Source of the DNA: Prorocentrum cordatum
Taxonomy: Eukaryota > Sar > Dinophyceae > Prorocentrales > Prorocentraceae
DNA length: 64,000 nucleotides
Assembly: GCA_963575745.1 (NCBI GenBank)
Contig: CAUYUJ010015271.1
Location: forward strand, 146,001 to 210,000
Direction of reading: 5' to 3'
Shown here one piece after another: positions 9,639-20,115 of this stretch (its first letter is position 1; each line of letters starts with the position of its first letter). The translations under genes and the position numbers were made by a program. A model generated the notes under the pieces. The model was not told where the DNA came from and searched no databases. It saw only the letters and a list, made by a program, of their open reading frames with translations.

Positions 9639-10591
9639 TTCTGCACGACGACCGCGTGTGGCCGACCCTCTCCACGCAGCAGCCTGCGCGCAGCAGCGTG
9701 CGTCCGGCCGAACTCGGCCACCGAGTCCGGAAGCGGTGGCGCAATCGAGGAGGGCTGGGGCGACCCCATACGGCGGGGGCGTTCGTTAAGGAGTGCGCCC
9801 AGGAAGCTTCAGACCCTGGTGATATCAGCGGTGATATCCATGGCCAAGCCCCAACTGATGTTCCACAAGCTTCCAGAGCCTGGATTCCCTGTCTCAAGGG
9901 CTCCTCATCGAATGCCGCCACCGCGTTGGGGCGGAGGGCTCTGCTGCGGGCGCCGGCCTCGGCTGCCCTCTGGTCGGGCGAGGGCCTGCTCAGTCGCTCC
10001 CAATGGCGCCCCCTGGCTTCTGGCGCCGAGCTCGGCCCTCCAGTCATGCAGTGGCCACACCACATGAGAAGCTAGCGTGCCAACTGGTGCCCCACGATGA
10101 TGTCTTATCCCCCTGTAAGTCCGCAGAGCACTGGGACACAGTGCGAAGCTCAGAGCCGACGAAGGATGTGCCTCCAGATATCTTAGGAGAGTAAGTTTTC
10201 TTATCGTGTGTGCTCACTGTGTACAGACCCGCAGCTGACAGTCAGAGGAGGAGGGGGAGGGGGGGAGGGGGGCCATGGACCAGGGTGAAGGGGACGCAGT
10301 GTCCCGCGGGGGTCCCTGCGAGTTCCGAGGGGGACCCTCCGTGGAGACCCACCCACCTGGGAGAGAGCCCTACCCCAGCCTCTGGAGGCCCCCCTTTGGA
10401 GTCACTCTCAGGGTGGATATCTACCCCAGCCTGGATGACACTAAGAGCGTGCTTGACCGCTTTGGGCGGCCCGCTGTGGCTGGGGCAGCGGCCCTTCTTG
10501 ATTCTCGAATGGTATTGATTACCTTTGCGGGTGGGCTGGCCGCAGCACGGCTTGGCCAACCTCACTAAGCAGCTAGACGTGGGCATGCTAC
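9639..10591. other. no gene recognised
   Basis: A minus-strand frame at 9541-10065 runs through the MITE-A copy and shows no recognised domain. The rest has no repeat I recognise. Confidence 0.4.
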
Positions 10592-10970
<379 letters not shown>

Positions 10971-11089
10971 GACAGACAGGTCGTGCTCTGCCCAGAACTG
11001 CAAAGCGTGGGAAGGGTGCACCTTCCCTCCACAGACACTGCACGACTCGCAGATTGTGATTTGGCTACTGACGCCGACCCCACCAGCCA

Positions 11090-12235
11090 CCTATGGGGCT
11101 GGGGCGGGATTGCATGGGGTGCGGGCCGCCTCCTCCACACGGGCCCCAGGGACCAGGACGCGGCAGGACCGACAGAGCCGCTTGCCACCCTGGGCGGAGG
11201 TCCAGGCGTGCGGGTTGGCTTCCAAGACGCGGGTGCGTCCTGGATTGGAGGCGGGGCGTACCCTCGGTGGCCTCCGGGCCTCCCAGGCATCCACAGACAG
11301 GGTGTCAGCAAGAGCCCTACGAGCCCTCTGGCGCACCTGTTCCGTGGTCGCGTCAACGACCTCGGTCATGGGGGCCCTTCCAACCGAGCAACGCGCCCAC
11401 GCCTCCGAGGCCGCGAGGCCCGCCAGGGTGTCGGCACAGGCGCTACCATCGGCCCTGAACAGGAGCTCGGGAGCGCCCGACGAGTTAGGATCCTCGTCCA
11501 TGTGGGACGGGACCCAAATAACATGGGCCTCCACGGGGCCAGAGGGGACCTCGCCTCCAGAGCCCCCTGATGGGAGGGAGCCCCTCGAGACCAGGGCACT
11601 GCGAATTCTAGCCCAAATATCCCTGTTGGAACCTCCTGGTGTGAAGACACCTGCCAGCATTCCAGCCTAGGAACAAGCCCCGATTGCCCGCATAGGAGCA
11701 TAGTTTAGCTGTCGAGCCCTCGAGCGCGAGAGCGAAGGCGGTGAGCTCCGCCCTGGGCACGGTCTGGAAGGCAACGACTCCGCCGAGACCAGCGCCCGCA
11801 AGCTGCCAGGCGCCAGAGCGGCGGTGGAGGGCGCAGAAGCCCGCACCGCAGCGTCTCCTGCGCGCATCGTCGGTGTGCTCGCCGCCACTGCCGTCGCCGA
11901 AGAGGTGGAGCACCCCGCCTGCATCGCGACAGCCCTCTACGTCGAGGCCGATCTTGATGCTCCAGTCCGCCCCGTCCTCGCGGAGCGTCGGCGTGGTGCT
12001 CCGCCTCCCTGGGGAGCCCCCGCAGCCACAAGCGAGGGCGACGTCTCGTGCTGCGCCCTCGCCTGCTCGCACGGGTGCTCTGTCTTGGCGCCGTCGTCGT
12101 GCCCTGTGCTGGATGGGGCTCGCCCAGAGGACGGCGGCAGTCGCCCTCGCCCGCCGTGGCGCAGCGCGGGCAGGTCCGACTGCCCCGACATCCCGCTTCG
12201 GCCTGGCGAGCCCGAGGCCGCTAGCCCCAGCTGAT
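11090..12235 (-). pseudogene. non-LTR retrotransposon remnant: Cys-rich segment and RNase H
   Basis: On the minus strand the pieces are in normal order but in different frames. A CPRC motif lies at 12172-12161, WLRGLPREAEHH begins near 12031, and an RNase H opens with HLFGDGSGG at 11907 (catalytic Asp at 11895-11893) with the catalytic Glu of RAEL at 11748-11746. A second piece resumes in another frame near 11640 with SNRDIWARI, WVPSHMDED and ACADTLAGL, the last two resembling the C-terminal His/Asp part of RNase H. A CRSC motif follows near 11175. At least two frameshifts separate these parts, and the middle Asp motif (YSD type) is not seen. RNase H would degrade the RNA strand during element replication. 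No intact product is possible. Confidence 0.75.
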
Positions 12236-12604
12236 GACGATGGGGCTCTGGCTTGTGAGGGAGCCCATCCTGCCCTTGGCCAGGACGCGGCGCTGCTGGC
12301 GGATCGTCGTCGTCGTCGGCGTCGGCGCCAGTGTCGGCGTTGATGGGGGCGCTCTCGGAGCTCGTCTCGATTCCTCCGATTCGGTTCGATTCGATTCCGA
12401 TGGCCTCCGACTCCGATCCGATGCGACTTCGGATTCCGCCGCTTCGGAATCCGACTCCCCAGTGGAGGCCCACTAGCCTGCCGACTTGTGCCGACTGCAC
12501 TTCCTCCGACGCGGCCGCCGACTCCCGCCGATCCGCTGCGTGCCGATCGCCGATCCGACCCGTCGATTCCTTCCTGGGCTCCCCTGCGCTCCTGGGGAAC
12601 GAGC

Positions 12605-13195
12605 CCTGGCAGGAGCACACACACACACAACAGCGCGGAGGTCTCCGCCCGCGTCCCTCGGAGACCCGCGCTCGACCCCCCCCCCCCCTCCCTGGGCGCA
12701 CCGCGGCTCGGGCCCCTCGCCCCCTGTCGCGCCGTTTGGGAAGTGTACGTCCTGTGCTGCCTGTCTGGCCTCCTCCCTGCGGATCTTCTCCCGTGCTGCC
12801 TGGCTGGCCTCCTTCCTGTGTCGCTTGTCTGGCCTCCTTCCTGCGCCTCTGCCGCTCCTTCCTCCCGTCCCTCCTGCCTCTCCTCCCCCTCCTCGACGTC
12901 GGCGTCGGCGTCGGCGCTGAGGGGGGCGCTCCTCCCGTGAGGAGGAGGAGGAGGAGGAGGAGGAGGAGGAGGAGGAGGAGGAGGAGGAGGAGGAGGAGGA
13001 GGAGGAGGAGATGGAGGAGGAGATGGAGGAGGAGGAGGGGGAGGAGGAGAGCCCCGAGGGGGGCAGGCCCTGGCAGGAGCACGCAGCGCACAGCGCGGAG
13101 GTCTCCGCCCGTCTTCCTCGGAGGTCGGCGCGCTCGTGCGGCCCCCCCCCCGCGCACCCCGCGCCTCGGGCCTTCGCCCCTCCCCCCCCCCCCCG
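12605..13195. repeat. diverged direct duplication around a GGA tract
   Basis: The units at 12605-12735 and 13067-13195 both begin with CCCTGGCAGGAGCAC, share GCGCGGAGGTCTCCGCCCG and end in C runs. The intervening part includes the GGA tract at 12940-13010. Confidence 0.75.
12940..13010. repeat. GGA trinucleotide tract
   Basis: About 23 GGA units, continuing impurely to 13050. On the minus strand it is a TCC tract about 700 bp 5' of the retrotransposon remnant at 12235. Confidence 0.9.
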
Positions 13196-13274
13196 CCCGC
13201 CTCGCGCTCCGCGCCGCGCTCCAAGGGGAGGGGGGGGGCCCAAGCTCCGCTCCGAGGCTCGCAGAAGAACAACA

Positions 13275-13429
13275 TAGGGGGCCACATGCGAACCCCACCC
13301 CCGCCCCCCACGATTTCTGAGGGGGAGGGCGGGGTTCACGATTTCTGAGGGGGAGGGTGGCGAAGTGAACCCCGCCCTCCCCCTCAGAAATCGTGGGGGG
13401 TAGGGGTAGGGTTCGCATGTGGCCCCCTA
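13275..13429. mobile_element. 155-bp palindromic element
   Basis: The outer arms TAGGGGGCCACATGCGAACC and their complement end at 13275 and 13429. Perfect inner arms of about 30 bp lie at 13310-13339 and 13365-13394. The spacer holds a third copy of GATTTCTGAGGGGGAGGG. The whole could fold into one long hairpin. Confidence 0.8.
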
Positions 13430-13452
13430 CAAAAGCACATCTGAGCTTCAGT

Positions 13453-13553
13453 TTTTGGCGCTCCGCGCGGATTTTTCTTGGATCCGCCCTGGGCTGCGCG
13501 CGCCAGGGGGGGGGTCCAGCGCAGATCCAAGAAATCCGCGCGGAGCGCCAAAA
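13453..13553. mobile_element. hairpin family MITE-C, copy 1
   Basis: Arms of about 30 bp (TTTTGGCGCTCCGCGCGGAT and its complement) enclose a GC-rich loop with TGCGCGCGCCAGGGGG. The same layout recurs at 15661, 20116 and 59120. Confidence 0.8.
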
Positions 13554-14244
13554 GTTTATGTTCATGTTTTTTGTAGTTCTAGAGACATCCGGCAGAGGGA
13601 AACAGTTCCTGAATACTCCCCCTCCCCACCATACTCAGAGCTGGCACGCGGGGGGGAGACTTGCTGTCGAGGTGCAACTCATCAGACCCACCGCCAACCT
13701 TGAACACTGGGGGGAGGGGGAGGCGTTGACAGATGAAATGTGGCATGAGTGCTAGGCCTGTCCGCGCGGACCTCAGCGTTGTTACGTCTACTCTGGGTTT
13801 CTCACTAAGCGATGGGGGGGGTACCCCCCTCCCGACGGGGGTCAGCCTCGCCTCGTCGTACCGCCTCGACGGGGGTCGGAGCGCCCTCGGCGCGCGGTGG
13901 CTGCCAGCGACGGGGGTCGATGTGGGGCTGCCGGCGGGGAGGGCGCCCCCCCGGACGCTGATTAAGAAACTCGTAGTATGCAGTTTGTTGTTGTTCCCCC
14001 AGCTCTGGTGTTCGGGCCGTTCTGCAGACCTGGGTCGGGGCGCCCACGCTCGTGCCCCGGGGCTCGTCCTGGCAATAGGAGCCCTCGCGCTCCCGTTTCG
14101 CCGCTTCCACGTAATTGCAGCACGATGGCTGCATAGCCTCCCCAGAACCCTGACGTCATGATTTGTGTCACAGCGTGGACCCCTGTGGGTCTGGACATCT
14201 CCTCCACCACCGCGGGCGCCGCTAAGGGGATCGGAGGACACCAA
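13554..14244. other. no gene recognised
   Basis: GC-rich unique sequence. Open frames on both strands lack domains. Confidence 0.4.
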
Positions 14245-14441
14245 GTGGGTGCTAAGTTGGGTGATCTTTGGCGTAGCATGCCTCATAAGTGGGCTAAAAG
14301 TGCGTAAGTGGCTTAAGATCTGGACTAAGTGGGCTGCACCCACCTAGCCGAGTCATCAAACCCACCCACGCCGGTTTGGGCACTTTAAGCCCGCTTATGA
14401 GTCTGTCTACGTTAGATACATTAACCCACCTCAGCATCCAC
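14245..14441. mobile_element. inverted-repeat element MITE-D (single copy here)
   Basis: Left end GTGGGTGCTAAGTTGGGT, right end ACCCACCTCAGCATCCAC, with inner arms CTCATAAGTGGGCTAAAAGT (14281-14300) and GCACTTTAAGCCCGCTTATG (14379-14398). 197 bp, with no coding capacity. Confidence 0.7.
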
Positions 14442-14975
14442 ATAGAACCCCCTGTCCCTTTGGCCCCCCCCCCCCGCTGTCCTCCCAACAAGTCCTGCTT
14501 CTCGTCCCGAGCTGTTTCTCTTCAAATGGTCCTGGGGCCCGGGGCTCCCGGATGCCGAAACCTGGATCACAACAACTCCGTCTTTGACTTTTGCAGACGA
14601 GGGCCTTGCCACTCGCGGATCTGACTTTCCCTCTTGCGGGCCCAGGGCTCTCTCCCTGCAAGACGCATCTAGAATAACATGTGCGTTTAGATGCGACCGC
14701 GCCCTGGTGCAGGCGAGAAGCCTATATCGCATCTCATATTGTGCAAGGACGTCAAGATAATTTGTTTTTCAGATGCGCGCCCCTGGCCTGCACGGGAGCC
14801 CCGCCGTATCTAAACATGTTTTTTCTAAGCACGTACGTGCTTCCGCCCCGGAGCCATGACTGCTGCACACCTGGGGGCCCGCACCACGGCCCCCGCAGGC
14901 CGAAGAGAAACTCGTGGACCGAGGCCCGGCGTGCACAGCCATGCTGCCGGAGCTCCGGGAGGAGCCCGGCACGAA
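14442..14975. other. no gene recognised
   Basis: A 13-C run lies at 14464-14476. No domain or recurrent repeat seen. Confidence 0.4.
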
Positions 14976-15168
14976 CGAAATGGGTACGGAAAGAATGGGT
15001 ACAATGCCCAACAGCAGTTCCGATTCATTCTGAACAGGACTCGCTGTCCACGCCGCCGCGGCTGGTGCCCATTCGAGACAGAAGGCCGCCTGCCCAACAG
15101 CGGCCGCTTTTGGTTTGGCACAACATTTGTTGTTGGGCATTGTACCCCATTTTTCCGTACCCATTTCG
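14976..15168. mobile_element. inverted-repeat element MITE-E (single copy here)
   Basis: Ends of about 40 bp: CGAAATGGGTACGGAAAGAA continuing through TACAATGCCCAACA, and GGGCATTGTACC continuing through CCGTACCCATTTCG. 193 bp, with a GC-rich centre. Confidence 0.8.
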
Positions 15169-15371
15169 GGCGTCCAAAGCCCAGGCCCCCGACGTCATGG
15201 TTTTCTCATGGCGCGTCGACCCCCAGAGGTCTGGACCTCTTCCAGGACCGACGTTTCCTCCCGAGGCGTTCTTGGACGGCATTGGCCCCCGAAGGCCGAT
15301 TGGAACGGGGAACCTCCAGTCGTGAGTGTTGTGAACGCCCGAGGGGGTCTGGGAGGGGGGCCCGTGAGTCC

Positions 15372-15600
15372 AGGCCTCCCAAATGGGGTCCGAGCAGATG
15401 GGGTCGCAGGTTCGCGCCGTATCATACAGCGTATCGCCGATGCATCGGCGATTCGGCTCGATGCGGAGCCCGATTTTCTCCACGCCAGTGTCGCCGATGC
15501 ATCGCCGACGAAGCCGACGCATCGCCGATGCATCGCCGATGCATCGCCGATGCGGCGCGATTCCCCGACCCCAGCTACTCCGACCCCATCTAGGAGGCCT
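15372..15600. mobile_element. MITE-B (GATGCATCG family), complete copy
   Basis: Ends AGGCCTCCCAAATGGGGTC and GACCCCATCTAGGAGGCCT. A long palindrome follows through GATCGCGCC-type arms to a core of GCATCGCCGAT units. The palindromic core opens several frames at once, giving spurious MHRRCIGDAS peptides. Related copies lie at 16410, 17452, 19805, 37926 and 40242. Confidence 0.85.
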
Positions 15601-15660
15601 CCAGTAATTTGGCCGAGGGGGTCTGGGATAGGGGAACGAAGAATGACATAAACATAACAA

Positions 15661-15771
15661 CTCGGAGGTCTGCGCGGATTTCCCGGATCCGCATTGGACC
15701 CCCCTGGCGGCGCCTCCAGCGACGCCCCTGGGGTCCAGCGCCGATCCGAGAAATCAGCGCGGACTTCCGAG
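15661..15771. mobile_element. hairpin family MITE-C, copy 2
   Basis: Arms CTCGGAGGTCTGCGCGGATT and GCGCGGACTTCCGAG flank a loop with CTGGACC/GGTCCAG arms and GGCGGCGCC. 111 bp. Confidence 0.8.
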
Positions 15772-16409
15772 TTTTTCCCCACTGAAGGTGTCCTAGCGGA
15801 AATTGACAGATTTAGCGAAAGTATCCCGCCGATTTTAGTGGCTGGCTGGGTTCCGTGGTTCCTGGCTCCAGGTTCCCAGGTTCCTGGTTATTGGTTCTGG
15901 GCCGAATTCGGGGTTCCAGGTTCCGGGGTTCCCGGTCGATCTCCTTCCTCATCGATCAAGCCATCCACTGATTGGGGTTTCTCTTTGGTTTTCTTATGCT
16001 TATGCTATTATTCCCCTACGGTCGAGCCGCTGATTAAGAAACCTCCTCCTGAAAAGCTGGGCCAGCGTTTCTTCACCAACTTGCTGGAAGACTGGCCCAG
16101 TTTCGGGAGCCCGCGTGAACAGCAGAACCTGGCCCGGGTCTTGTCTCAAGAAGCCTCCTGGGAGCTGGTCCAGATTTCTTGACTGATGCGTTCCTTGATC
16201 GCCCGGCTGTATGGGAGGGTGGGCCCCCCCCGTGAGGCTGGTGGCGCAGCGCGTCGCGTACGCCCAGCGCGTCGCCGCCAGCGCGGTGCTGCTCCGCTGG
16301 CGGCGTGCGGCCGCTCCCGCGGCCCACGGCGCGACGTGGGCGGCGCCCGCGCGCCTGGCCGCCGCCTCGGCCTCCGGGGGGCTCGAGGTCAGAAGAAGAC
16401 AACTCGACA
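15772..16409. other. no gene recognised; GGTTCC repeats
   Basis: GGTTCC hexamers recur between 15848 and 15940. At 16230-16420 an Ala/Arg-rich frame (LVAQRVAYAQRVAASAVLL) has strong GC3 bias and could be an exon, but no family is recognised. Confidence 0.35.
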
Positions 16410-16980
16410 GGCCTCCCAGGTGGGGTCCGAGTTGAGGGTTTCTCCGAAGCGCCTAGGCGACCCGTCCTCCTCCTCCCTCCTCCTCCTCCTCCTCCTGACT
16501 CTTCATCCTGCTCCTCCTCCTCCTCCTCCTCCGCCTCCTCCTCCTCCTCCTCCGCCCCCAGACGCTCCAACCTCCTCCTCCTCCTCCTCCTCCTCCTCCT
16601 CCTCCTCCCCCTCCTCCTCCCCCTCCCCCCTCCTCCCCCTTCACGTCCTCCACCTCCTGCCCCTCCTCCCCCCTCCTCGTTCTCCTCCTCCTCCTCCTGC
16701 CCCTCCTCCTCGGGTCGCCTACGGCCCCGGGGAAACCGTGCAGGTCCGAGTGGATGGGGTCGGAGGATCGCGCCGCATCGCCGATGCATCGCCAGCGCGG
16801 CTCGATGCGGAGCCCGATTTGCTTCACGCCGGCGTCGCCGATGCACCGCGGACGTCGACGATGCATCGCTGGTGCATCGCCGATGCATCGTCGATGCATC
16901 ACCGATGCATCGCCGATGTATCGGCGATGCGGCGCGATCCTCCGACCCCATCTGCTTCGACCCCATCTGGGAGGCTTCTA
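16410..16980. mobile_element. MITE-B copy split by a TCC-carrying element
   Basis: The left end AGGCCTCCCAGGTGGGG lies at 16405-16425. After GGTCCGAG the sequence is interrupted, then GGTCCGAG recurs at 16743-16750 and the MITE-B palindrome continues to GACCCCATCTGGGAGG near 16976. Confidence 0.7.
16433..16742. mobile_element. MITE-F: inverted repeats around a TCC tract
   Basis: The left end GAGGGTTTCTCCGAAGCGCC continues with TAGGCGACCCG. The right end has CGGGTCGCCTA and GGGGAAACCGTGCA, the inverse with a few mismatches. An impure TCC tract of about 230 bp lies between. The 8-bp direct repeat GGTCCGAG flanks it. The same left end recurs at 59926. Confidence 0.75.
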
Positions 16981-17149
16981 AAAACCCAGCCCCCTTCGCG
17001 TTGTGAAAAAATCACAAGGCGGGCGTCTTTTCACCATTTTCGGCCTCCGGAGGCTCTTCCTGGGCCCCTGGGCCGTCAGAAAACGACGCAGGATGAAAAT
17101 CTGGTCCCGGGGACGGGGTCCAGACCTCTGAGGGTCGACGTTGTGAAGG

Positions 17150-17689
17150 TACCCATGCTGCTACCCTTCGCCCCTTGTGGCCGTCGTCGCCACCTCTGGA
17201 TTCGCCTCGAAATTCTGGTCAGAGCGCACCCCGGGAGGGGTCCAGGAAGTGGCGGCAGCGGTATCTTTTGGTTTCCACGGAAGGGGCCGGCCTTCTCAGA
17301 AGGCTCGAAAGTCCCCTAGCCTTCTGAGAAGTTTTCTGAGCCATCCCCGAAGACGCAGGGCGTGCCTCAGGAGGCTGGAGGTCGTCTGAGAAGCCCCGCC
17401 GCCTTCCGAGAAGACCTTCTCCTTCTCACTTCCCCATCGCTCGCCGCCGACTCTCAAATGGGGTCGGAGATGTGGTCGGAGGATGATGCCGCATCACCGA
17501 TGCATCGCCGATGCGGCTTGGTGTGGAGCCCGATTTTCTCCGCGCAGGCGTCGCCGATGCACCGCCGACGTCGCCGATGCACCGGCGAAGCCTCGTCGAT
17601 GCATCGCCGATGCATCGCCGATGCATTGGCGATGCGGCGCGATCCTCCGATCCCATCTCTTCGGACCCCAACTGAAGCGGCCCCTAGAA
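17150..17689. repeat. segmental duplication, copy 1
   Basis: This block matches 37600-38139 almost throughout. It includes CTCGAAATTCTGGTCAGA, the CCTTCTCAGAAGGCTCGAAA hairpin part, CCCATCGCTCGCCGCCGACT, and a MITE-B copy (17452-17680) ending in GCGGCCCCTAGAA. A MITE-A sits at its right end. Confidence 0.85.
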
Positions 17690-17851
17690 TTATGTCGGGC
17701 CTGTCCCTCTACTGGGGGAACATTCAAAAGTCGTAAAAAAAAGTCAGGGGACTATTTTTTGAGCAATGTTGGGCATCTTTTGAATATGTTTTGCGTACTC
17801 TCTTATTTTTCCGTTCAAAATCCCCCTGTATGGGGGACAGGCCCGATTTCA
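17690..17851. mobile_element. MITE-A copy 4, with target duplication and a paralogous unoccupied site
   Basis: 162 bp, from TTATGTCGGGCCTGTCCCTC to GGGGACAGGCCCGATTTCA. CCCTAGAA flanks it at 17682-17689 and 17852-17859. The duplicated segment at 38129-38146 has GGCCCCTAGAAGTTCCC with a single CCCTAGAA and no element. Confidence 0.93.
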
Positions 17852-17859
17852 CCCTAGAA

Positions 17860-18633
17860 GTTCCCTGAGTAGATGTGTGGTCGGAGGATCCTGCCGCAGC
17901 ACCGACCGCCTCGGCACCCTTTGGCTCCCCCACGAGGGCCCCCGGCTGGCAGCCCCGGGCCCCGGGCTGGCCCTCTGCGACGGCGCGGCGCCGCCGGCGG
18001 CCGCGGCGGCCCTGGCGGCCGACGGCCCCCGGCTGGCCCCCCGCGCCGGGGCGGCGCCGGGGCCCTCGCGGCACGCCGGGGAAGAAGAGCCGGCCGCGCG
18101 TGGCCGGAGGTCTCAGGCGACATGCCCGTCGAGCCGGGCGCATCGCTCGGTGTCGGGCCCCGACGCGTCCTCCCGGATACGGATGCAGCTCGAGGAAGGT
18201 CGCAAGCTCGAAGAAGGGCCCGGTCGACAGGCGGGGTCTGACCCGGTTCTCTATCTGTGGCGATTCCGTATTTGTTTTCTCGCCGTCGGAAATGCATCGG
18301 CTGCATGTGCAGTGCGAAGGAACCCAGACTTCTGATGCTGAGAAATTCAGTGCAGTGCGGAGGTTATTCATCGCTTTTTGGCCGGGGTCCTCGCCGGGCC
18401 CTAGGACCGTCAAACAGCGACTCAGGATGCAAAGCCGGCCCTGGGGAAGAGGTCAGGACTTCTGCGAAATCATACGTCGGATCCCTGGGAATCGGCCCAA
18501 AGGTTTCCGCACGTTCTGGGGTCTCTCTTGCCTCGGGATGCGCTGCAGCAGCTGCACCTCGCGCGCCGTGAGCGTTCTGCTTGTGCCTGCAACGGTCCAG
18601 GACGGCCGCTGGAGACTCGAGGGATGACCCAAA
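17860..18633. other. no gene recognised
   Basis: Very GC-rich at 17900-18130 with an Ala/Pro-rich frame. The sequence near 18380-18460 (GGACCGTCAAAC, GACTCAGGATGCAAAGCCGG) belongs to the dispersed repeat also seen near 8390, 17080 and 38390. Confidence 0.4.
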
Positions 18634-18785
18634 TGTCAGGTCGGGCATGTCCTCCTACAGGCGGATTTTGGAAGAGACAGGAAAAACGGTCAAAACATCT
18701 GCAAACATATGGAGACAAAAGAAAACACAAATCGTCCCCAGACTATTTTTGGAGTGTTTTTCAATATTCCTGCCGCATCGGGGAA
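18634..18785. mobile_element. MITE-A degenerate copy
   Basis: The left end TCAGGTCGGGCATGTCCTCC is followed by TACAGGCGGATTTTGGAAG and a CGTCCCCAGACTATTTTTGG interior. The right end is too altered to place exactly. Confidence 0.6.
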
Positions 18786-18980
18786 ACGTAAGACTCGAGT
18801 AAGCCGGAACTCGGGTTTGCCGACGTTTTTTGACGAGGGTGCCTTGGATTTTGACGTTCCAGTTCTCGTGGGATGGCTGCAGCGGGAGCTCGCGTCAAAT
18901 TTCAGATGGGTCTCGTCATTTTCATGATGGTCCCGTCAGCCAACCCGAGTCCCCCGTACCCGAGCCCCCTCTCCCTCCCT

Positions 18981-19080
18981 GGAGGAGGAGGAGGAGGCGG
19001 AGGAGGAGGAGGAGGGAGGAGGAGGAGGAGGAGGAGGAGGAGGGAGGAGGGAAGGGAGGCAGGGAGGCAGGGAGGCAGGG
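18981..19080. repeat. GGA tract with GGGAGGCA repeats
   Basis: GGA units at 18981-19057, then four GGGAGGCA-like units directly before a perfect palindrome. Confidence 0.85.
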
Positions 19081-19189
19081 AGGAGCCTCTCCCCGGCGGC
19101 TCCTCCAATTGGAGGAGCCGCCGGGGAGAGGCTCCTCCCCGGCGACCGGCGCCCCCGCACCCTTAGGGGTGCGGGGGCGCCGGTCGCCG
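19081..19189. repeat. two adjacent perfect palindromes
   Basis: 19081-19136 is a perfect 56-bp palindrome centred on AATT with no loop (arms begin AGGAGCCTCTCCCCGGCGGC). 19140-19189 is a second hairpin with 23-bp arms (CGGCGACCGGCGCCCCCGCA) and a TTAG loop. Confidence 0.95.
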
Positions 19190-19192
19190 CGT

Positions 19193-19341
19193 AATGGGGG
19201 GGTCATAAATGGGGGGGCGGCGAGAGTGGTCCGAAAAGGTACCCGAATGGTACCTAAACGAGCCCCCTGGGGCTCTGGAGGGGCCCGAAACGGGCACGAA
19301 AGGGGACCTTTGCTGACCCCCCCATTTGTGACCCCCCCATT
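19193..19341. mobile_element. inverted-repeat element MITE-G
   Basis: Ends AATGGGGGGGTCATAAATGG and TTTGTGACCCCCCCATT, inverted over about 25 bp. GGGCGCCGGTCGC lies just outside both ends (near 19175 and 19357), so the element may have landed in or carried that motif. Confidence 0.7.
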
Positions 19342-19404
19342 AAGCCACGCCAAATGGGCGCCGGTCGCAGGCTCGAGGCCTCCCATGGTGGGGTCGGAGC
19401 AGAC

Positions 19405-19800
19405 TCGAGCCGGGCGTGTCCTTCTGCAGGAGGAGTACTCAAGAGTAGTAGAAAGATGGTCTGGGGACGGTTTGTTCTAGTATTCTTCAAGCAGTGGCGA
19501 AGCGTCCCGGTTCGCTTATAGTCCCACCAAACAATGCTCTAAGAACCTTTTGTGGTTTCCACGAAATGTTCTTAGAACATTTCTGGCGGAGCCTGTCTTG
19601 GTTTAACGTATAGGGTTAATGTTCTAAGAACATTGTCTCTGTTCTCATAACATTTCTGGGTTCTCAGAACTTTTCGTGGTAGGACTATAGGAATGCCAGG
19701 ACGGTCGGTCCCTGCTCAAATTCTTGGCTACGTTTGAGCATGTGTTGAGTCTCTTGTGTTTTTCGTGCAGAATCTGTCTGCAGGGGGGTGCCCGACCTAA
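19405..19800. mobile_element. MITE-A copy 5, interrupted by another element
   Basis: The left half (CCGGGCGTGTCCTTCTGCAG, then GGTCTGGGGACGG) ends at 19487. The right half (AATCTGTCTGCAGGGGGGTG, then CCCGACCTAA) resumes at 19726. The 232-bp element between them belongs to another family. Confidence 0.8.
19488..19719. mobile_element. MITE-H (GAGCAGTGGCGA family), nested in MITE-A
   Basis: Starts CAAGCAGTGGCGAAGCGTCC and ends GGTCGGTCCCTGCTCAA. The ends are imperfect inverted repeats of about 36 bp, with internal TGTTCTTAGAACA palindromes. ATTCTT is repeated at 19482-19487 and 19720-19725. Other copies lie at 38487 and 51176. Confidence 0.85.
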
Positions 19801-19804
19801 CTCT

Positions 19805-20004
19805 AGGCCTCCCAGATGGGGTCGGAGCAGATGGGGTCGGAGGATCACGCCGCATCGTCGATGCATCGGCGATGCGGCTCGATGTGGAGCCCGATTTTCC
19901 CCACGCCCACGTCGGCGATGCATCGCTGGGGTCCCCGACGCATCGCCGATGCATCGCCGCGCGACTTTACGACCCCATCTACTAGGACTCCACCCAGAAG
20001 GCCT
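19805..20004. mobile_element. MITE-B copy
   Basis: AGGCCTCCCAGATGGGGTC to CCAGAAGGCCT, with the GATGCATCG core in between. It starts four bases after the right end of MITE-A copy 5. Confidence 0.8.
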
Positions 20005-20115
20005 CTAATCACGCAGCGATCGGCAAGGCGTGCACTGGAGGTCATTTCTGCTTTGTCTAGTGCCACTCTTACGCGCACGTAGTCGAAACACGATTGCATG
20101 GCCACAGGCTTCTAA

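Noticed and set aside
15415-15607. MHRRCIGDAS-type peptides on both strands (also at 16.8, 17.5, 19.8, 38.0 and 40.3 kb)
   Set aside because: They come from the palindromic GATGCATCG core of MITE-B, which reads similarly in several frames.
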